DNA of 55,822 nucleotides from an uncultured Bacteroidaceae bacterium (GCA_934293005.1 CAKQYA010000019.1:1-55822), one strand, 5' to 3'; positions 16,288 to 25,538 are shown, counted from the stretch's first letter. The notes: generated from the sequence alone by a model not told the origin. A program made the numbers and translations.

Positions 16288-16725
16288 TCAACGCAGAGAG
16301 GCTAATGAAGCGAACTGTGACATCACTCTCTTGTAATATCCTTCAGTACGGGCTTTGCGCTTCATGCAATTTTTGTCACCAGAATTCCACAACCTGATGG
16401 CTTTCTCCATGTCACCCTCAGGATTATGATGCTCCTGATAATCGATGAACATGTCAATGCTCTTCTGCTTGTCATAACGGTCGGCGTAGGTGTATTTCTT
16501 ATATCCTGCTATACGATTACACTCACGCACCAGAATCTCGGAAATCTGCAGATAACCGACGTAGAGACCATTCCTAGATACTCTCTTTGGATTTCCCTCA
16601 CTTTCCACCATAGCTATGGCTTGGATGACGGGATTCCATTTCTTGTGACGTTCCATCCCAGGCACGGTCTTCGCCAAGGCCAGCACAGAGACAGTCATCA
16701 GCACTAATACTAGTAATTTCTTCAT
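16288..16725 (-). CDS. Secreted lysozyme/transglycosylase-like small protein
   Basis: A 145-aa protein with a signal peptide (MKKLLVLVLMTVSVLALAK). The mature part has AIAMVESEGNP (a Glu in the position of the catalytic Glu of SLT transglycosylases) and LYVGYLQIS, similar to the G-x-x-Q-I pair of that fold, followed by a Trp-Asn-x-G-D segment (RLWNSGDKNC). It is shorter than typical Slt domains, so hydrolytic activity on peptidoglycan is an inference from the fold motifs. It has its own promoter (16759-16790) and terminator (16228-16261), so it is a single-gene unit. Confidence 0.75.
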   Translation of the reverse strand: MKKLLVLVLMTVSVLALAKTVPGMERHKKWNPVIQAIAMVESEGNPKRVSRNGLYVGYLQISEILVRECNRIAGYKKYTYADRYDKQKSIDMFIDYQEHHNPEGDMEKAIRLWNSGDKNCMKRKARTEGYYKRVMSQFASLASLR

Positions 16726-16758
16726 ACTATCTTACCTTTAGTTTCTGAAAAACTGATG

Positions 16759-16790
16759 CAAAGATAAGACAAATATTTGAATCAAACAAA
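16759..16790 (-). promoter_or_regulatory. Promoter of the lysozyme-like gene
   Basis: Minus-strand TTTG (complement of 16787-16790) and TATCTTTG (complement of 16759-16766) are separated by 20 bp, about 30-60 bp upstream of the start codon at 16725. Confidence 0.8.
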
Positions 16791-16875
16791 TTTTCTATGC
16801 TATAAAACATATTATCATTAAAAAATTCGTCTCGATAGCATGTGTTTCGTATAAAAAACACATTTATTTGGTTCA

Positions 16876-18684
16876 TCAATCACCATCCAATTTCAACACG
16901 GCAAGGAATGCTTTTTGCGGAACACTAACATTGCCTATCTGCTTCATGCGCTTTTTTCCTTTTTTCTGTTTCTCGAGCAATTTGCGCTTACGCGACACGT
17001 CGCCTCCATAACATTTTGCCAACACGTCTTTTCGAACTTGCTTCACCGTCTCTCTTGCCACGATTTTACCTCCTATCGCTGCTTGGATGGCAATGTCAAA
17101 CTGCTGGCGAGGGAGAAGGTCCTTCAAGCGTTCGCACATTCTGCGTCCCAAAGTGACAGCATTGTCAACATGGGTGAGCGTAGAAAGAGCATCGACCGAC
17201 TCTCCATTAAGGAGAATGTCAAGTTTGATAAGTTTGCTTTCTCTGAATCCTGCTGGATGATAATCAAATGACGCATAGCCTCTACTCACGCTCTTTAGTT
17301 TATCATAAAAATCTATGACTATCTCGCCAAGCGGCATAAGGAATTCTATCTCAACACGATTGCCCGCAATGAAATCTTGCTTAACCAGTTCTGCACGTTT
17401 GCTTAGACAAAGTGTCATGATGGGGCCAATGAAATTCGCTGTGGTGATGACAGTGGCACGAATGTACGGTTCTTCGACATGGTCTATAAGTGTGGGATCG
17501 GGCATGCCGCTCGGATTGTGAACTTCTTGCACGTCTCCGTGCTTGTCGTAGACCAAATAACTAACATTCGGGACTGTTGTTATCACATCCATGTTAAACT
17601 CCCTATCAAGACGCTCTTGGACTATCTCCATATGAAGCAAACCAAGGAAACCGCATCGGAATCCAAAACCGAGCGCTGCAGAGCTCTCATGCATGAATGT
17701 GAGCGAAGCATCGTTAAGCTGCAGCTTTTCCAACGAAGTGCGCAAGTTTTCGTAATCCTCTGTCTCGATAGGATAAATGCCGGCAAAGACCATCGGCTTG
17801 ACTTCTTGGAATCCCTTGATAGCTTCGAGCGATGGATTGTCAACAGCGGTAATGGTGTCACCAACCTTAACTTCTGTGGCATTCTTGATGCCTGTGACGA
17901 TGTATCCAACATCACCTGTCCGCAGTTCTTTCTTTGGCACCATATCCATCTTAAGAGTGCCTATTTCTTCAGCGAGATACTCTTTCTTTGTGTTTATGAA
18001 ACGTACCTTCCCTCCAGGACGCATCACTCCGTTTATTATCTTGAAATAAGCAATGACACCGCGATAAGAATTGAAGACCGAATCAAATATGAGAGCCTGC
18101 AAAGGAGCATCCTCATCGCCGACAGGGCAAGGCACACGCTCGACAACAGCATTAAGAATATCTGCAACACCCTCACCAGTCTTTCCACTTGCATAGATGA
18201 TGTCATTGCGGTCGCAACCAATAAGGTCCACTATCTCATCAGCAACCTCTTCAGGCATTGCGCTTGGCATGTCTATCTTATTTATGACAGGGATGATTTC
18301 CAAATCATGATCAATAGCCATATAAAGATTTGAGATGGTCTGTGCTTGCACTCCTTGTGTGGCATCTACTACAAGCAAGGCTCCTTCACAAGCTGCTATC
18401 GACCTGCTCACCTCATAAGAAAAATCGACATGTCCAGGGGTGTCAATAAGATTCAAAACATAGTTTTGGCCTTTATACTCAGAATTGTCACCGTCATAAC
18501 GATGCTCCATCTGTATGGCATGGCTTTTTATAGTGATGCCTCGTTCTTGCTCGAGATCCATATCATCAAGCATCTGCCCCTGAGTTATCTTAATAGTGTT
18601 TGTTTTCTCAAGCAGTCTGTCTGCAAGTGTCGACTTGCCGTGGTCTATATGAGCTATGATACAAAAGTTTCTGATATTTTTCAT
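16876..18684 (-). CDS. lepA: Elongation factor 4 (LepA)
   Basis: This 602-aa translational GTPase back-translocates or remodels stalled ribosomes. The G1 motif AHIDHGKSTLADRL is near residue 11, G3 is DTPGHVDF, G4 is NKID, and the C-terminal LepA domain ends KGKKRMKQIGNVSVPQKAFL, the hallmark tail. I start at ATG 18684 (MKNIRNFCII); the longer frame to 18741 would read through the promoter and the upstream gene's terminator. Bacteroidota LepA is typically about 595-600 aa. Gene-specific promoter at 18703-18733. Confidence 0.97.
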   Translation of the reverse strand: MKNIRNFCIIAHIDHGKSTLADRLLEKTNTIKITQGQMLDDMDLEQERGITIKSHAIQMEHRYDGDNSEYKGQNYVLNLIDTPGHVDFSYEVSRSIAACEGALLVVDATQGVQAQTISNLYMAIDHDLEIIPVINKIDMPSAMPEEVADEIVDLIGCDRNDIIYASGKTGEGVADILNAVVERVPCPVGDEDAPLQALIFDSVFNSYRGVIAYFKIINGVMRPGGKVRFINTKKEYLAEEIGTLKMDMVPKKELRTGDVGYIVTGIKNATEVKVGDTITAVDNPSLEAIKGFQEVKPMVFAGIYPIETEDYENLRTSLEKLQLNDASLTFMHESSAALGFGFRCGFLGLLHMEIVQERLDREFNMDVITTVPNVSYLVYDKHGDVQEVHNPSGMPDPTLIDHVEEPYIRATVITTANFIGPIMTLCLSKRAELVKQDFIAGNRVEIEFLMPLGEIVIDFYDKLKSVSRGYASFDYHPAGFRESKLIKLDILLNGESVDALSTLTHVDNAVTLGRRMCERLKDLLPRQQFDIAIQAAIGGKIVARETVKQVRKDVLAKCYGGDVSRKRKLLEKQKKGKKRMKQIGNVSVPQKAFLAVLKLDGD

Positions 18685-18702
18685 CTTCTGGTATTTTGGC
18701 CA

Positions 18703-18733
18703 CAAAGTTACAAAAAAAAATGCGTTACTCAAA
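18703..18733 (-). promoter_or_regulatory. Promoter of lepA, inside the upstream terminator
   Basis: Minus-strand TTTG (complement of 18730-18733) and TAACTTTG (complement of 18703-18710) are 19 bp apart. The -33 box lies at the base of the loop of the hairpin that terminates the winged-helix gene, so one stretch does two jobs. Confidence 0.85.
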
Positions 18734-18750
18734 AAGAGCAACGCATTTTA
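18717..18750 (-). terminator. Terminator of the winged-helix gene
   Basis: The stem TGCGTTACTC 18721-18730 with GAGCAACGCA 18736-18745 has one mismatch and an AAAAA loop. It is flanked by A on one side and T on the other, so on the minus strand it ends in a T tract. Confidence 0.85.
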
Positions 18751-18767
18751 TTATAATAAAACTCAAT

Positions 18768-18980
18768 TTACTTGAGTGAGTAAACGAATGGGTCTTTATC
18801 ATCACCTGTCTCAACAGCGGCAATCTTGTCCTCACGTAGAAGCCAGCCGAGACCAAGGTTGAAATCCTTTTCTACCAGCTTTGTAGCTTTCTTAATTTGC
18901 TTGAATGTAAGCGCTGTTTCCGACTCTGACAGTGCACTCCAAATGATGCCTGCAATGTTGCCTGCTTTTTCCTGTAACAT
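18768..18980 (-). CDS. Winged helix-turn-helix protein (DUF2582)
   Basis: A 70-aa protein with a single winged-helix domain of the DUF2582 type: EKAGNIAGIIWSALSE helix, TFKQIKKATKL recognition-like helix, LGLGWLLREDKIAAV wing and a short acidic tail ending VYSLK. Such proteins are common single-domain genes in Bacteroidota and presumably bind DNA, but target genes are unknown. It has its own promoter (19058-19088) and terminator. Confidence 0.88.
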   Translation of the reverse strand: MLQEKAGNIAGIIWSALSESETALTFKQIKKATKLVEKDFNLGLGWLLREDKIAAVETGDDKDPFVYSLK

Positions 18981-19057
18981 AATCTTTCTTACCTTTAAAT
19001 GTTTAACTAATGTCCCTAAAGTACACTTTGGGGGCCTTTCTCTTTCTAAAACCTATG

Positions 19058-19088
19058 CAAAGTTACATTTTTTTTCAGTATTAGCAAA
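19058..19088 (-). promoter_or_regulatory. Promoter of the winged-helix gene
   Basis: Minus-strand TTTG (complement of 19085-19088) and TAACTTTG (complement of 19058-19065) are 19 bp apart, 78 bp upstream of the start codon at 18980. Confidence 0.85.
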
Positions 19089-19225
19089 GAAAAGCAAACT
19101 ATTTCCCACAAATGTAGTAAATAAATCTACAAAAAAGACATGTTTTGTCACATCAAACTAAAGAAAGAGACACGAATAAGCAGCAAAGAACATGCTAACA
19201 GTGTTGTATAAAGGGAAGGACTATT

Positions 19226-19645
19226 TTATTGGTAATCTTTTGCCGTGTATTCACACTCTATGATTTTATCTTTTCGTGAAGAATCATAATAGACGTACTT
19301 GAAGCGCACACCTTCTTCTTTTTGTTTTGCGAAAACAACAGAATTGCGCAACATGCTAAGATTCAATTCCATTATTTCCTCTTTCTTTTCTATCATTCTT
19401 TGGCGTTCGAGCGAATCAACATTTACTGAAAAACAAACAAGTTGAACGCCTTTATCGCCATCGTCCACAAAAACAATACTGTCAAGCGTTGTGATGCCAT
19501 CGGCATAACGAGACGGACAGTTGTTATCGCTGTACTGTTTAGAAAAACGCTTGAAAAACTCAGTTTTAGTTTCCCTTCCACATGAAATGAGGATTGCAAC
19601 AAAAGCAAACACAGAGACACTCAACACAAGTCTACGCGCGTACAT
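19226..19645 (-). CDS. Hypothetical lipoprotein
   Basis: A 139-aa protein with a lipoprotein signal: hydrophobic stretch LVLSVSVFAFVAILISC, where the lipobox LISC places the lipidated Cys at residue 22. I prefer ATG 19645 (MYARRLVLS), although a start at 19669 adds eight residues. The mature part has a CPSRYADGITTLDSI segment and many Lys and Glu residues, with no domain I recognise. It lies between the TSCPD gene and the winged-helix gene on the same strand. Confidence 0.65.
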   Translation of the reverse strand: MYARRLVLSVSVFAFVAILISCGRETKTEFFKRFSKQYSDNNCPSRYADGITTLDSIVFVDDGDKGVQLVCFSVNVDSLERQRMIEKKEEIMELNLSMLRNSVVFAKQKEEGVRFKYVYYDSSRKDKIIECEYTAKDYQ

Positions 19646-19756
19646 ATTTTTATATGTGGGTTTGTGCATGGTAAAATAAAGTTATGGAAACATGAAACGA
19701 TTATGATTGCCTGAGATTATCATGAAAATATGACACAAAGCTTTCAAGACACAAAT

Positions 19757-20008
19757 TCACTTGGTTATATTCTCTTTGAGCGCAGCAGCCAGTTGGTCAG
19801 GACAACTGGTAGACTTGACACCACATCTTATGCCCTCAAAGCGCGCTATCACATCTGTTGCCTTCATGCCTTTGACCAACTGAGATATGCCCATGGTATT
19901 TCCAGGACATCCACCTGCGAATTCCACTTCATTGATTATGCCAGAATCATCCACGTCGACAACGATGGCCTTCGAACATGTGCCCTTGGTCTGATACACT
20001 GTCTTCAT
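19757..20008 (-). CDS. TSCPD domain-containing protein
   Basis: An 83-aa protein of the TSCPD family (TIGR03905 type), with the family motif near the C-terminus (STSCPDQLAAAL) and four cysteines (C11, C34, C62, C69) that could bind a metal. Free-standing members are found across Bacteroidota and Firmicutes; the same fold occurs as the tail of adenosylcobalamin-dependent ribonucleotide reductases. No function is established for the stand-alone form. Confidence 0.88.
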   Translation of the reverse strand: MKTVYQTKGTCSKAIVVDVDDSGIINEVEFAGGCPGNTMGISQLVKGMKATDVIARFEGIRCGVKSTSCPDQLAAALKENITK

Positions 20009-20213
20009 ATGCTATAGGGATTATATGTAAGTGTGAAAAAAACTGTTTCAAATCTCATATCACGCTCTCTTGCTTAAAGCGTTCTTTTCTGCGCATATGT
20101 CACTTCCGGCTATTAGCATCTGGCCTTCATGGCCAAACACCAAAAAGCAGAAGGACACCTGCGGCAGAATAGAGCACGTGACATGAAATGTCATGAACAC
20201 ATACTAATGATTA

Positions 20214-20945
20214 TTATTTCATGTTGGTGTAAACATTCTGAACATCATCAAACTCCTCAAGACGCTCCACCATCTTGTCGATTGTCTCACGCTGTTCGTC
20301 TGAAACTTCCTTAAGGTCATTGGGCACATATGTGAATTCAGCATTGGTGATTTCAAAACCGTTGTCCTCAAGATACTTCTGAATTTGAGCGAAAGACTTT
20401 GGATCACCATATATAGTGATGGTCGTTTCATCTTTGTCTTCATCGTATTCCTCATCATATTCATCATTGACGCCCAATTCAATAGCTTCAAGAATGAAAT
20501 CATCCATATCAACATCATCTTTCTTCTTGAAAGTGAATGTGGAGAAATGGTCAAAAAGGAACGAAAGAGATCCTGTTGTGCCCATGTTGCCGTTGAATTT
20601 GTTAAAGACAGAACGGACATCAGCTACAGTACGTGTTGTATTATCAGTAAGAGTGTCGACAAAAACAGCCACCCCATGAGGGCCATATCCTTCATATGTA
20701 ACACTTTTCCAAGCAGACTTATCCTTGCCTATCGCATTCTTAATTGCGCGGTCAATATTGTCTTTTGGCATGTTTTCATGGCGGCATGTAGCTATCACAG
20801 CACGAAGATGAGCGTTGTTGTCAGGATCTGGTCCACCTTCTGCCACAGCAATGGCAATCTGTTTGCCAAGGCGTGTGAATGTCTTGGCCATATTTCCCCA
20901 CCTCTTGAGTTTTCTTGCTTTACGGAATTCAAATGCGCGTCCCAT
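20214..20945 (-). CDS. YebC/PmpR family regulator
   Basis: A 243-aa protein of the YebC/PmpR family. The N-terminus MGRAFEFRKARKLKRWGNMAKTF is the Bacteroidota form of the usual start (MAGHSKWxNIKHRK in E. coli). The family core includes NMPKDNIDRAI, YEGYGPHGVA and the acidic C-terminal domain (DEYDEEYDEDKDE), richer in acid than in many relatives. YebC proteins act as transcription regulators and, more recently, in relieving ribosome stalling at proline tracts. The 49-aa membrane gene lies upstream, with a 97-bp gap. Confidence 0.95.
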   Translation of the reverse strand: MGRAFEFRKARKLKRWGNMAKTFTRLGKQIAIAVAEGGPDPDNNAHLRAVIATCRHENMPKDNIDRAIKNAIGKDKSAWKSVTYEGYGPHGVAVFVDTLTDNTTRTVADVRSVFNKFNGNMGTTGSLSFLFDHFSTFTFKKKDDVDMDDFILEAIELGVNDEYDEEYDEDKDETTITIYGDPKSFAQIQKYLEDNGFEITNAEFTYVPNDLKEVSDEQRETIDKMVERLEEFDDVQNVYTNMK

Positions 20946-21042
20946 AATTTTTTTCTTTTTTAATTAAGTATTTATTTATATTTTAAAGTCAATCTATACG
21001 AGATAGCAGAAGAGCAGCGCTCACCAATGCTTGCCAGCCTGT

Positions 21043-21192
21043 TCATTCAGATTTTTTCATCAGAAAATAACAGATAAGCAAACATATGGAAGGAAACACT
21101 ATATGAATGTTGAAACCTCCTACTACGACCTGAACAATCCACATGACCAGCAGGAAATAGTACAAATATGTATACACCTGTTTTTTCTTCAT
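21043..21192 (-). CDS. Small membrane protein between pheT and yebC
   Basis: A 49-aa frame starting at ATG 21192 (minus strand) and ending TGA at 21043. The protein is MKKKQVYTYLYYFLL, a hydrophobic helix (about 10-26), a short GGFNIHIVF link, a second hydrophobic helix (about 31-45) and a basic end MKKSE. Basic residues at both ends are consistent with a small two-helix (hairpin) inner-membrane protein. It lies 60 bp after the pheT stop on the same strand, so it is probably co-transcribed with pheT. I do not recognise a family. Support is its clean composition, codon use and position, not homology. Confidence 0.6.
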   Translation of the reverse strand: MKKKQVYTYLYYFLLVMWIVQVVVGGFNIHIVFPSICLLICYFLMKKSE

Positions 21193-21252
21193 CACTGTAA
21201 GAATCTTATTACGAGTAGAAAACGTGAAAAGCTGTTTCTGCTATCCTTATGT

Positions 21253-23772
21253 TCATTTGCCTCTAACAACAGCACCTGTGCTTTGGCACACATTACGCTC
21301 AATTTTACTCATGATAGCTTCAATAGCCTTGTCGTTGAGCGTCTTGTCTTCACTCTGCAGAATAAAATTAACCGCATATGACTTTTTGCCATTCTCTACA
21401 TTCTTGCCTTCATAAACATCGAAGAGACGCACTTCTTTAAGGAGCTTCTTCTCCGATTGGTAAGCAGCTGCTTCAATTTGTGCAAACTGGACATGTTCAT
21501 CAACAAGCAACGCAAGATCGCGGCTAACTGCAGGGTACTTGCTTAAGTCATAGTAAGAAACATTAACCTTTTTCACCAACGTCATAAGGTTTGTCCAATT
21601 GATGTCAGCGTAGAAAACAGGAACATCAACATCGAACATCTTTGCGACTCTCTTGGTCACTATGCCATATTCAGCGATGATTTTGCCTCCGCGCTGGCTG
21701 ATTGTGGTAGCGATGGAGAACACATCATTTTTCTCTTCGCCAAAGACAAGAGCACCAAATGGAACACCAAGGCGCTTCAGTATATTGAGGACATAAGCCT
21801 TCATCTCATACACTGTGCTTTCTTCATCTGGATGTGCCCAATTGCCGTTTACACGCTTGCCTGTCTGCCAAAGACCAAGATGATAATCTTCGCTGTATGC
21901 AGCAAGTATCTTTTTTGACGAATCTGCACTTGCCTTAAGGGCGTCACCATTCTCATCAACCTTTGGCTGGTTCTTCTCAGGCGTGTAACGGTAACAATTG
22001 CCATATTCGAAGAACTTGAGGTCTGGCATGCGTCTATTTGTGTTCCTGCTGATACATTCAAGACCTCCAAATAGAAGCGTCTGTCGCATCACACCAAGAT
22101 CTTGGCTGAGTGGATTCAGAAGCTTCACGCTGTTTTCAGCCTTGAAAGTCTCGCCATTCTCGTAATACGACACTTTAGAAAGTGAATTATTGAGTATTTC
22201 ATTAAAGCCACAACCTACAAGCTGCTCTGCTATAAGATTCTGCAACTTGTTGTTCTTGTCAAGTTCGCCTTTGGTGGTAAGAGAAGAACGGACTTGAAGA
22301 GGAATCTCCACATTATTATATCCATATACACGAAGCACTTCTTCAACCACATCACAAGGATGCTTCACATCAACGCGGAATGCTGGAGCCTTGACCTGCA
22401 TGCCATGCTCTGAGCTTGAAAGCACCTCAAAACCAAGATTGACAAGTATGCTCTGGATTGTCTCAATGGGGAGCACTTTTCCAACAAGTTCATTGACATA
22501 GTCGTAATCAACATCAATCACAGCGTCTTTAGGAAGATTGTCGTTCTGGACATCTACAATTTCCATGCTAACTTCTCCGCCAGCCAACTCTTGAGCCATA
22601 ATTGCCGCTTGCTTTATAGCATAAATTTGGCCTGCAGGGTCAATGCCTCGCTCAAAACGGAAACTTGCGTCTGTCTGCAGACCATGCCTGCGAGCGCTCT
22701 TGCGAATCCATGTCGGATTAAAATATGCACTTTCAAAAAGAACATTCTTGGTCGTCTCATATGTGCCGCTTCCCTTTCCACCGAAAACGCCGGCTATGCA
22801 CATAGGGTCCTCGGCGTTGCATATAGCCAAGTCGCGCTCACTAAGCTTATGTTCCTCACCGTCGAGAGTGACGAAGGGTGTGCCTTCTGGCATTGTCCTT
22901 ACCACAACTTTTCCACCCTTAATCATGTCTGCATCAAAACAATGAAGCGGCTGTCCATAAGCCATCATGATATAATTGGTTATATCGACGATATTATTGA
23001 TAGGTCGCAAACCGATGGTTGTCAAACGGTCTTTCAACCATTTTGGGCTCTCTTTAACTTCACAATTTTTGACTGACACCGCACAGTATCGTGGACATGC
23101 CTCGCCGGCCAACACTTCCACATCAATTTTCAAATCGTTGCTCTTCACACTGAATGCGCTGTCTGAAGGGCGATGCAATGATGTCTCATGGCCATTTTGT
23201 TTAAGATATGCATAGAAATCTCGCGCAACTCCCCAATGTGAACATGCATCTGAATGGTTTGGCGTGATATCAACCTCTATCACATAATCGCTTTCAAGGC
23301 CATAATATTCAGCAGCGGGGGTTCCGACAGCAACATCATCAGGCAACACAATTATTCCATCGTGACTTGAGCCAACGCCTATCTCATCTTCTGCGCATAT
23401 CATGCCGTTCGACTCGATGCCGCGAAGCTTGCTCTTTTTTATTGTAAAACTCTTGTCGCCGTCATAAAGGACGCATCCAAGCTGCGCCACAATGACCTTC
23501 TGCCCTGCGGCAACATTCGGTGCTCCGCAAACTATCTGCTGAATTAGCCCATTGCCTTCATCCACTGTGGTGACATGCATATGATCACTATTTGGATGAG
23601 GCTCGCACGTCAGCACTTGACCGACTACAAGACCCTGCAATCCTCCTTTTATCGACTGCACTTCCTCCACAGCTTCTACTTCAAGGCCGATACTTGTGAG
23701 CGCCTTGCCCACTTCCTCCGCCGACATGTCAAAGTCGACGTACTCCTTGAGCCATTTGTATGAAATATTCAT
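21253..23772 (-). CDS. pheT: Phenylalanine-tRNA ligase beta subunit
   Basis: An 839-aa subunit of the (alpha-beta)2 PheRS that charges tRNA-Phe. Visible modules: MNISYKWLKEYVDF (B1 start), an EMAP-like tRNA-binding domain with VLTCEPHPNSDHMHV (about 55-70), B5-type FRVDVKHPCDVVEEVLRVYGY (about 465) and the C-terminal ferredoxin-like anticodon-binding fold (DLALLVDEHVQFAQIE near 757-772). The alpha subunit gene is not in the window, as is common in Bacteroidota. It has a promoter at 23971-24001, about 200 bp upstream. The start MNISYKW is the typical one. Confidence 0.97.
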   Translation of the reverse strand: MNISYKWLKEYVDFDMSAEEVGKALTSIGLEVEAVEEVQSIKGGLQGLVVGQVLTCEPHPNSDHMHVTTVDEGNGLIQQIVCGAPNVAAGQKVIVAQLGCVLYDGDKSFTIKKSKLRGIESNGMICAEDEIGVGSSHDGIIVLPDDVAVGTPAAEYYGLESDYVIEVDITPNHSDACSHWGVARDFYAYLKQNGHETSLHRPSDSAFSVKSNDLKIDVEVLAGEACPRYCAVSVKNCEVKESPKWLKDRLTTIGLRPINNIVDITNYIMMAYGQPLHCFDADMIKGGKVVVRTMPEGTPFVTLDGEEHKLSERDLAICNAEDPMCIAGVFGGKGSGTYETTKNVLFESAYFNPTWIRKSARRHGLQTDASFRFERGIDPAGQIYAIKQAAIMAQELAGGEVSMEIVDVQNDNLPKDAVIDVDYDYVNELVGKVLPIETIQSILVNLGFEVLSSSEHGMQVKAPAFRVDVKHPCDVVEEVLRVYGYNNVEIPLQVRSSLTTKGELDKNNKLQNLIAEQLVGCGFNEILNNSLSKVSYYENGETFKAENSVKLLNPLSQDLGVMRQTLLFGGLECISRNTNRRMPDLKFFEYGNCYRYTPEKNQPKVDENGDALKASADSSKKILAAYSEDYHLGLWQTGKRVNGNWAHPDEESTVYEMKAYVLNILKRLGVPFGALVFGEEKNDVFSIATTISQRGGKIIAEYGIVTKRVAKMFDVDVPVFYADINWTNLMTLVKKVNVSYYDLSKYPAVSRDLALLVDEHVQFAQIEAAAYQSEKKLLKEVRLFDVYEGKNVENGKKSYAVNFILQSEDKTLNDKAIEAIMSKIERNVCQSTGAVVRGK

Positions 23773-24493
23773 GGTTGTATGTTTTTAATATTATAATTCA
23801 AAATCATATGATGCGTATCTTCATCACGCATAGCTTACATCACGCGACAAGACAATCAATCATCAAGAAGCATCACAAAAAGGAGACCAATACGCTCACA
23901 TGCGACAGCTACAAGCATCACAACAAAATAATCACGATGCAACTGATTGTCCATAAACGTAAAACGATGCAAAGTTACAAAAAAATAATCTCACAACAAA
24001 AGGTTATAATGACATTTGGAGGCTAAAGCACAATAAATCCATGTATTTTTAGTCACATGGGTGCGTTTAAGTACACAATGGCACGCATGGGTTTCCACCA
24101 TGGCAGGCTTTGCTGTACTAATCGATGGCTCATCAAAATGTGACGCTCAACTCAGCTGGAAGTCAAGACGAAGGATATGATCACAAAACAAGCACACACT
24201 ATTCCTTTACAAGAAGCCTCTTGCTTCAAATTATAACAAAACTTATTTTTGGGCTATATAAAAACCAATGTCCATCCGCAAAAGAATTTGAGGCTTGACG
24301 CATCTGGCCTCTTTTGACAAGCCATAATCCCTAACAAAACCTGCATAATAAAGATTTAACAAAATGAGAGTGGCTTCATTTGACAACCATTCAGACAAAC
24401 TTCGACAAATTGTTTTCTGCGACACGCATCATGATAAAACTACATAAAACAACAGCAATAGTGAGAATATTTCAAAAAAACCGGGCGAAATGT
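23773..24493. other. Gene-poor gap between divergent pheT and rplU
   Basis: The gap holds the pheT promoter (23971-24001) and ends at the rplU promoter. Between these, about 24002-24490, I find no convincing gene. Open frames are short and lack plausible composition. A small hairpin GAAGC-CTCTT-GCTTC lies at about 24213-24228. The stretch is AT-rich with repeated TTTGACAA-like words near 24310-24395. Confidence 0.5.
23971..24001 (-). promoter_or_regulatory. Promoter of pheT
   Basis: Minus-strand TTTG (complement of 23998-24001) and TAACTTTG (complement of 23971-23978) are 19 bp apart. The leader to the start codon is about 195 nt, long enough for a regulatory leader, though I identified no T-box or attenuator. 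Confidence 0.82.
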
Positions 24494-24524
24494 TTTGCCG
24501 AATCAGAGAAAATACATAACTTTG
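24494..24524 (+). promoter_or_regulatory. Promoter of rplU-rpmA
   Basis: TTTG at 24494-24497 and TAACTTTG at 24517-24524 are 19 bp apart, matching the Bacteroidota consensus. The leader to the rplU start codon is about 80 nt. Confidence 0.85.
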
Positions 24525-24610
24525 CACTTGATTTATGTCGAACAGGCTCAATAAAGATGGCGCACAATGTGCCACGCCTGCCGATTCAACCCTAAAATTA
24601 TAAAATAAAA

Positions 24611-24928
24611 ATGTACGTAATTGCAGAAATTCAGGGTCAGCAGTTCAAGGTAGAGGAAGGCAAGAAACTCTACATCCACCACATGCAGAACGTGGAAACA
24701 AATGCTACTGTTGAGATTGAGAAAGTATTGTTGGTAGACAACAATGGTGAAATTAAGATCGGTACTCCAACAGTTGAAGGAGCGAAAGTCGTTCTTGAGG
24801 TTCTTGTTCCACTTATTAAGGGTGACAAAGTTCTCGTGTTCCACAAACGTCGTCGTAAAGGATACCGCAAGCTGAGAGGACATCGTGAGCAGTTCACACA
24901 AGTTCTCGTTAAGTCAATTGTTGCATAA
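24611..24928 (+). CDS. rplU: 50S ribosomal protein L21
   Basis: This 105-aa large-subunit protein has the family hallmarks MYVIAEIQGQQFKVEEG at the start and VLVFHKRRRKGYRKLRGHR near the C-terminus, with length typical for L21. It is the first gene of the rplU-rpmA pair, whose products lie in the 50S subunit near each other in assembly. It has an own promoter at 24494-24524. Confidence 0.98.
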   Translation: MYVIAEIQGQQFKVEEGKKLYIHHMQNVETNATVEIEKVLLVDNNGEIKIGTPTVEGAKVVLEVLVPLIKGDKVLVFHKRRRKGYRKLRGHREQFTQVLVKSIVA

Positions 24929-24986
24929 CAAGCAGCAGAGACAAAAAAATTATTCTTTAACAAAATTCAATTTGAAGTAATTTAAA

Positions 24987-25259
24987 ATGGCACATAAAAA
25001 AGGTGTAGGTAGTTCAAAGAACGGCCGTGAGTCACACTCAAAAAGACTCGGACTTAAGCACTTCGGAGGTGAGGTAGTTAAAGCTGGTAACATTATTGTT
25101 CGCCAGCGTGGCACAAAGCACTACCCTGGCAAGAATGTAGGTATTGGCAAGGATGACACACTCTATGCTCTCATTGATGGCGTAGTAGTATTCAAGCGTG
25201 GTCGTCTTAACCGCAGCACTGTTTCGATTGAAGCTATTGCTGCAGAGGCTAATGCATAA
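24987..25259 (+). CDS. rpmA: 50S ribosomal protein L27
   Basis: A 90-aa protein with the L27 signature MAHKKGVGSSKNGRESHSKR and IIVRQRGTKHYPGKNVG. L27's N-terminal tail reaches the peptidyl transferase centre. As in other Bacteroidota the protein starts directly with MAHKKG, so no N-terminal cleavage extension of the Firmicutes type is present. It follows rplU by 58 bp and is followed by a hairpin at 25497-25526. Confidence 0.98.
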   Translation: MAHKKGVGSSKNGRESHSKRLGLKHFGGEVVKAGNIIVRQRGTKHYPGKNVGIGKDDTLYALIDGVVVFKRGRLNRSTVSIEAIAAEANA

Positions 25260-25496
25260 AAATACAATTCCCTACTCTTTTTAAAAGAGCGGAGGATCTC
25301 AGATAATATTTCTTAGAATACATATTATTTTTGTATGGATGCATAAGCCGAGAGGTTTAAACAATCCTATACCATCCTGGTATAAAAATAATAGATATTT
25401 CTATACTATTTTTTGATTGACTTGGTTAAGTGCATGTCGCATCAAGCGTGATGAAAATTTCAGGCACTAACTAAGAAAATTTTAATATGATTAATG

Positions 25497-25526
25497 CATG
25501 GCGGTTGTCGAGAGATAGCCGCCATG
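25497..25526 (+). terminator. Hairpin upstream of nth
   Basis: CATGGCGGTT pairs with AGCCGCCATG (25497-25506 with 25517-25526, one G-T pair), then TTGTTT. It can end the rplU-rpmA transcript. Its position also argues against the in-frame nth start at 25494, which would read through it. Confidence 0.65.
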
Positions 25527-25538
25527 TTGTTTAAAACA

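Noticed and set aside
24243..24425. Minus-strand 60-aa frame in the pheT-rplU gap
   Set aside because: No promoter, no recognised family and composition unlike the neighbouring genes; not supported as a gene.
25494..25538. Upstream start for nth
   Set aside because: The extra codons lie in a strong hairpin (25497-25526) and are not part of the family domain.
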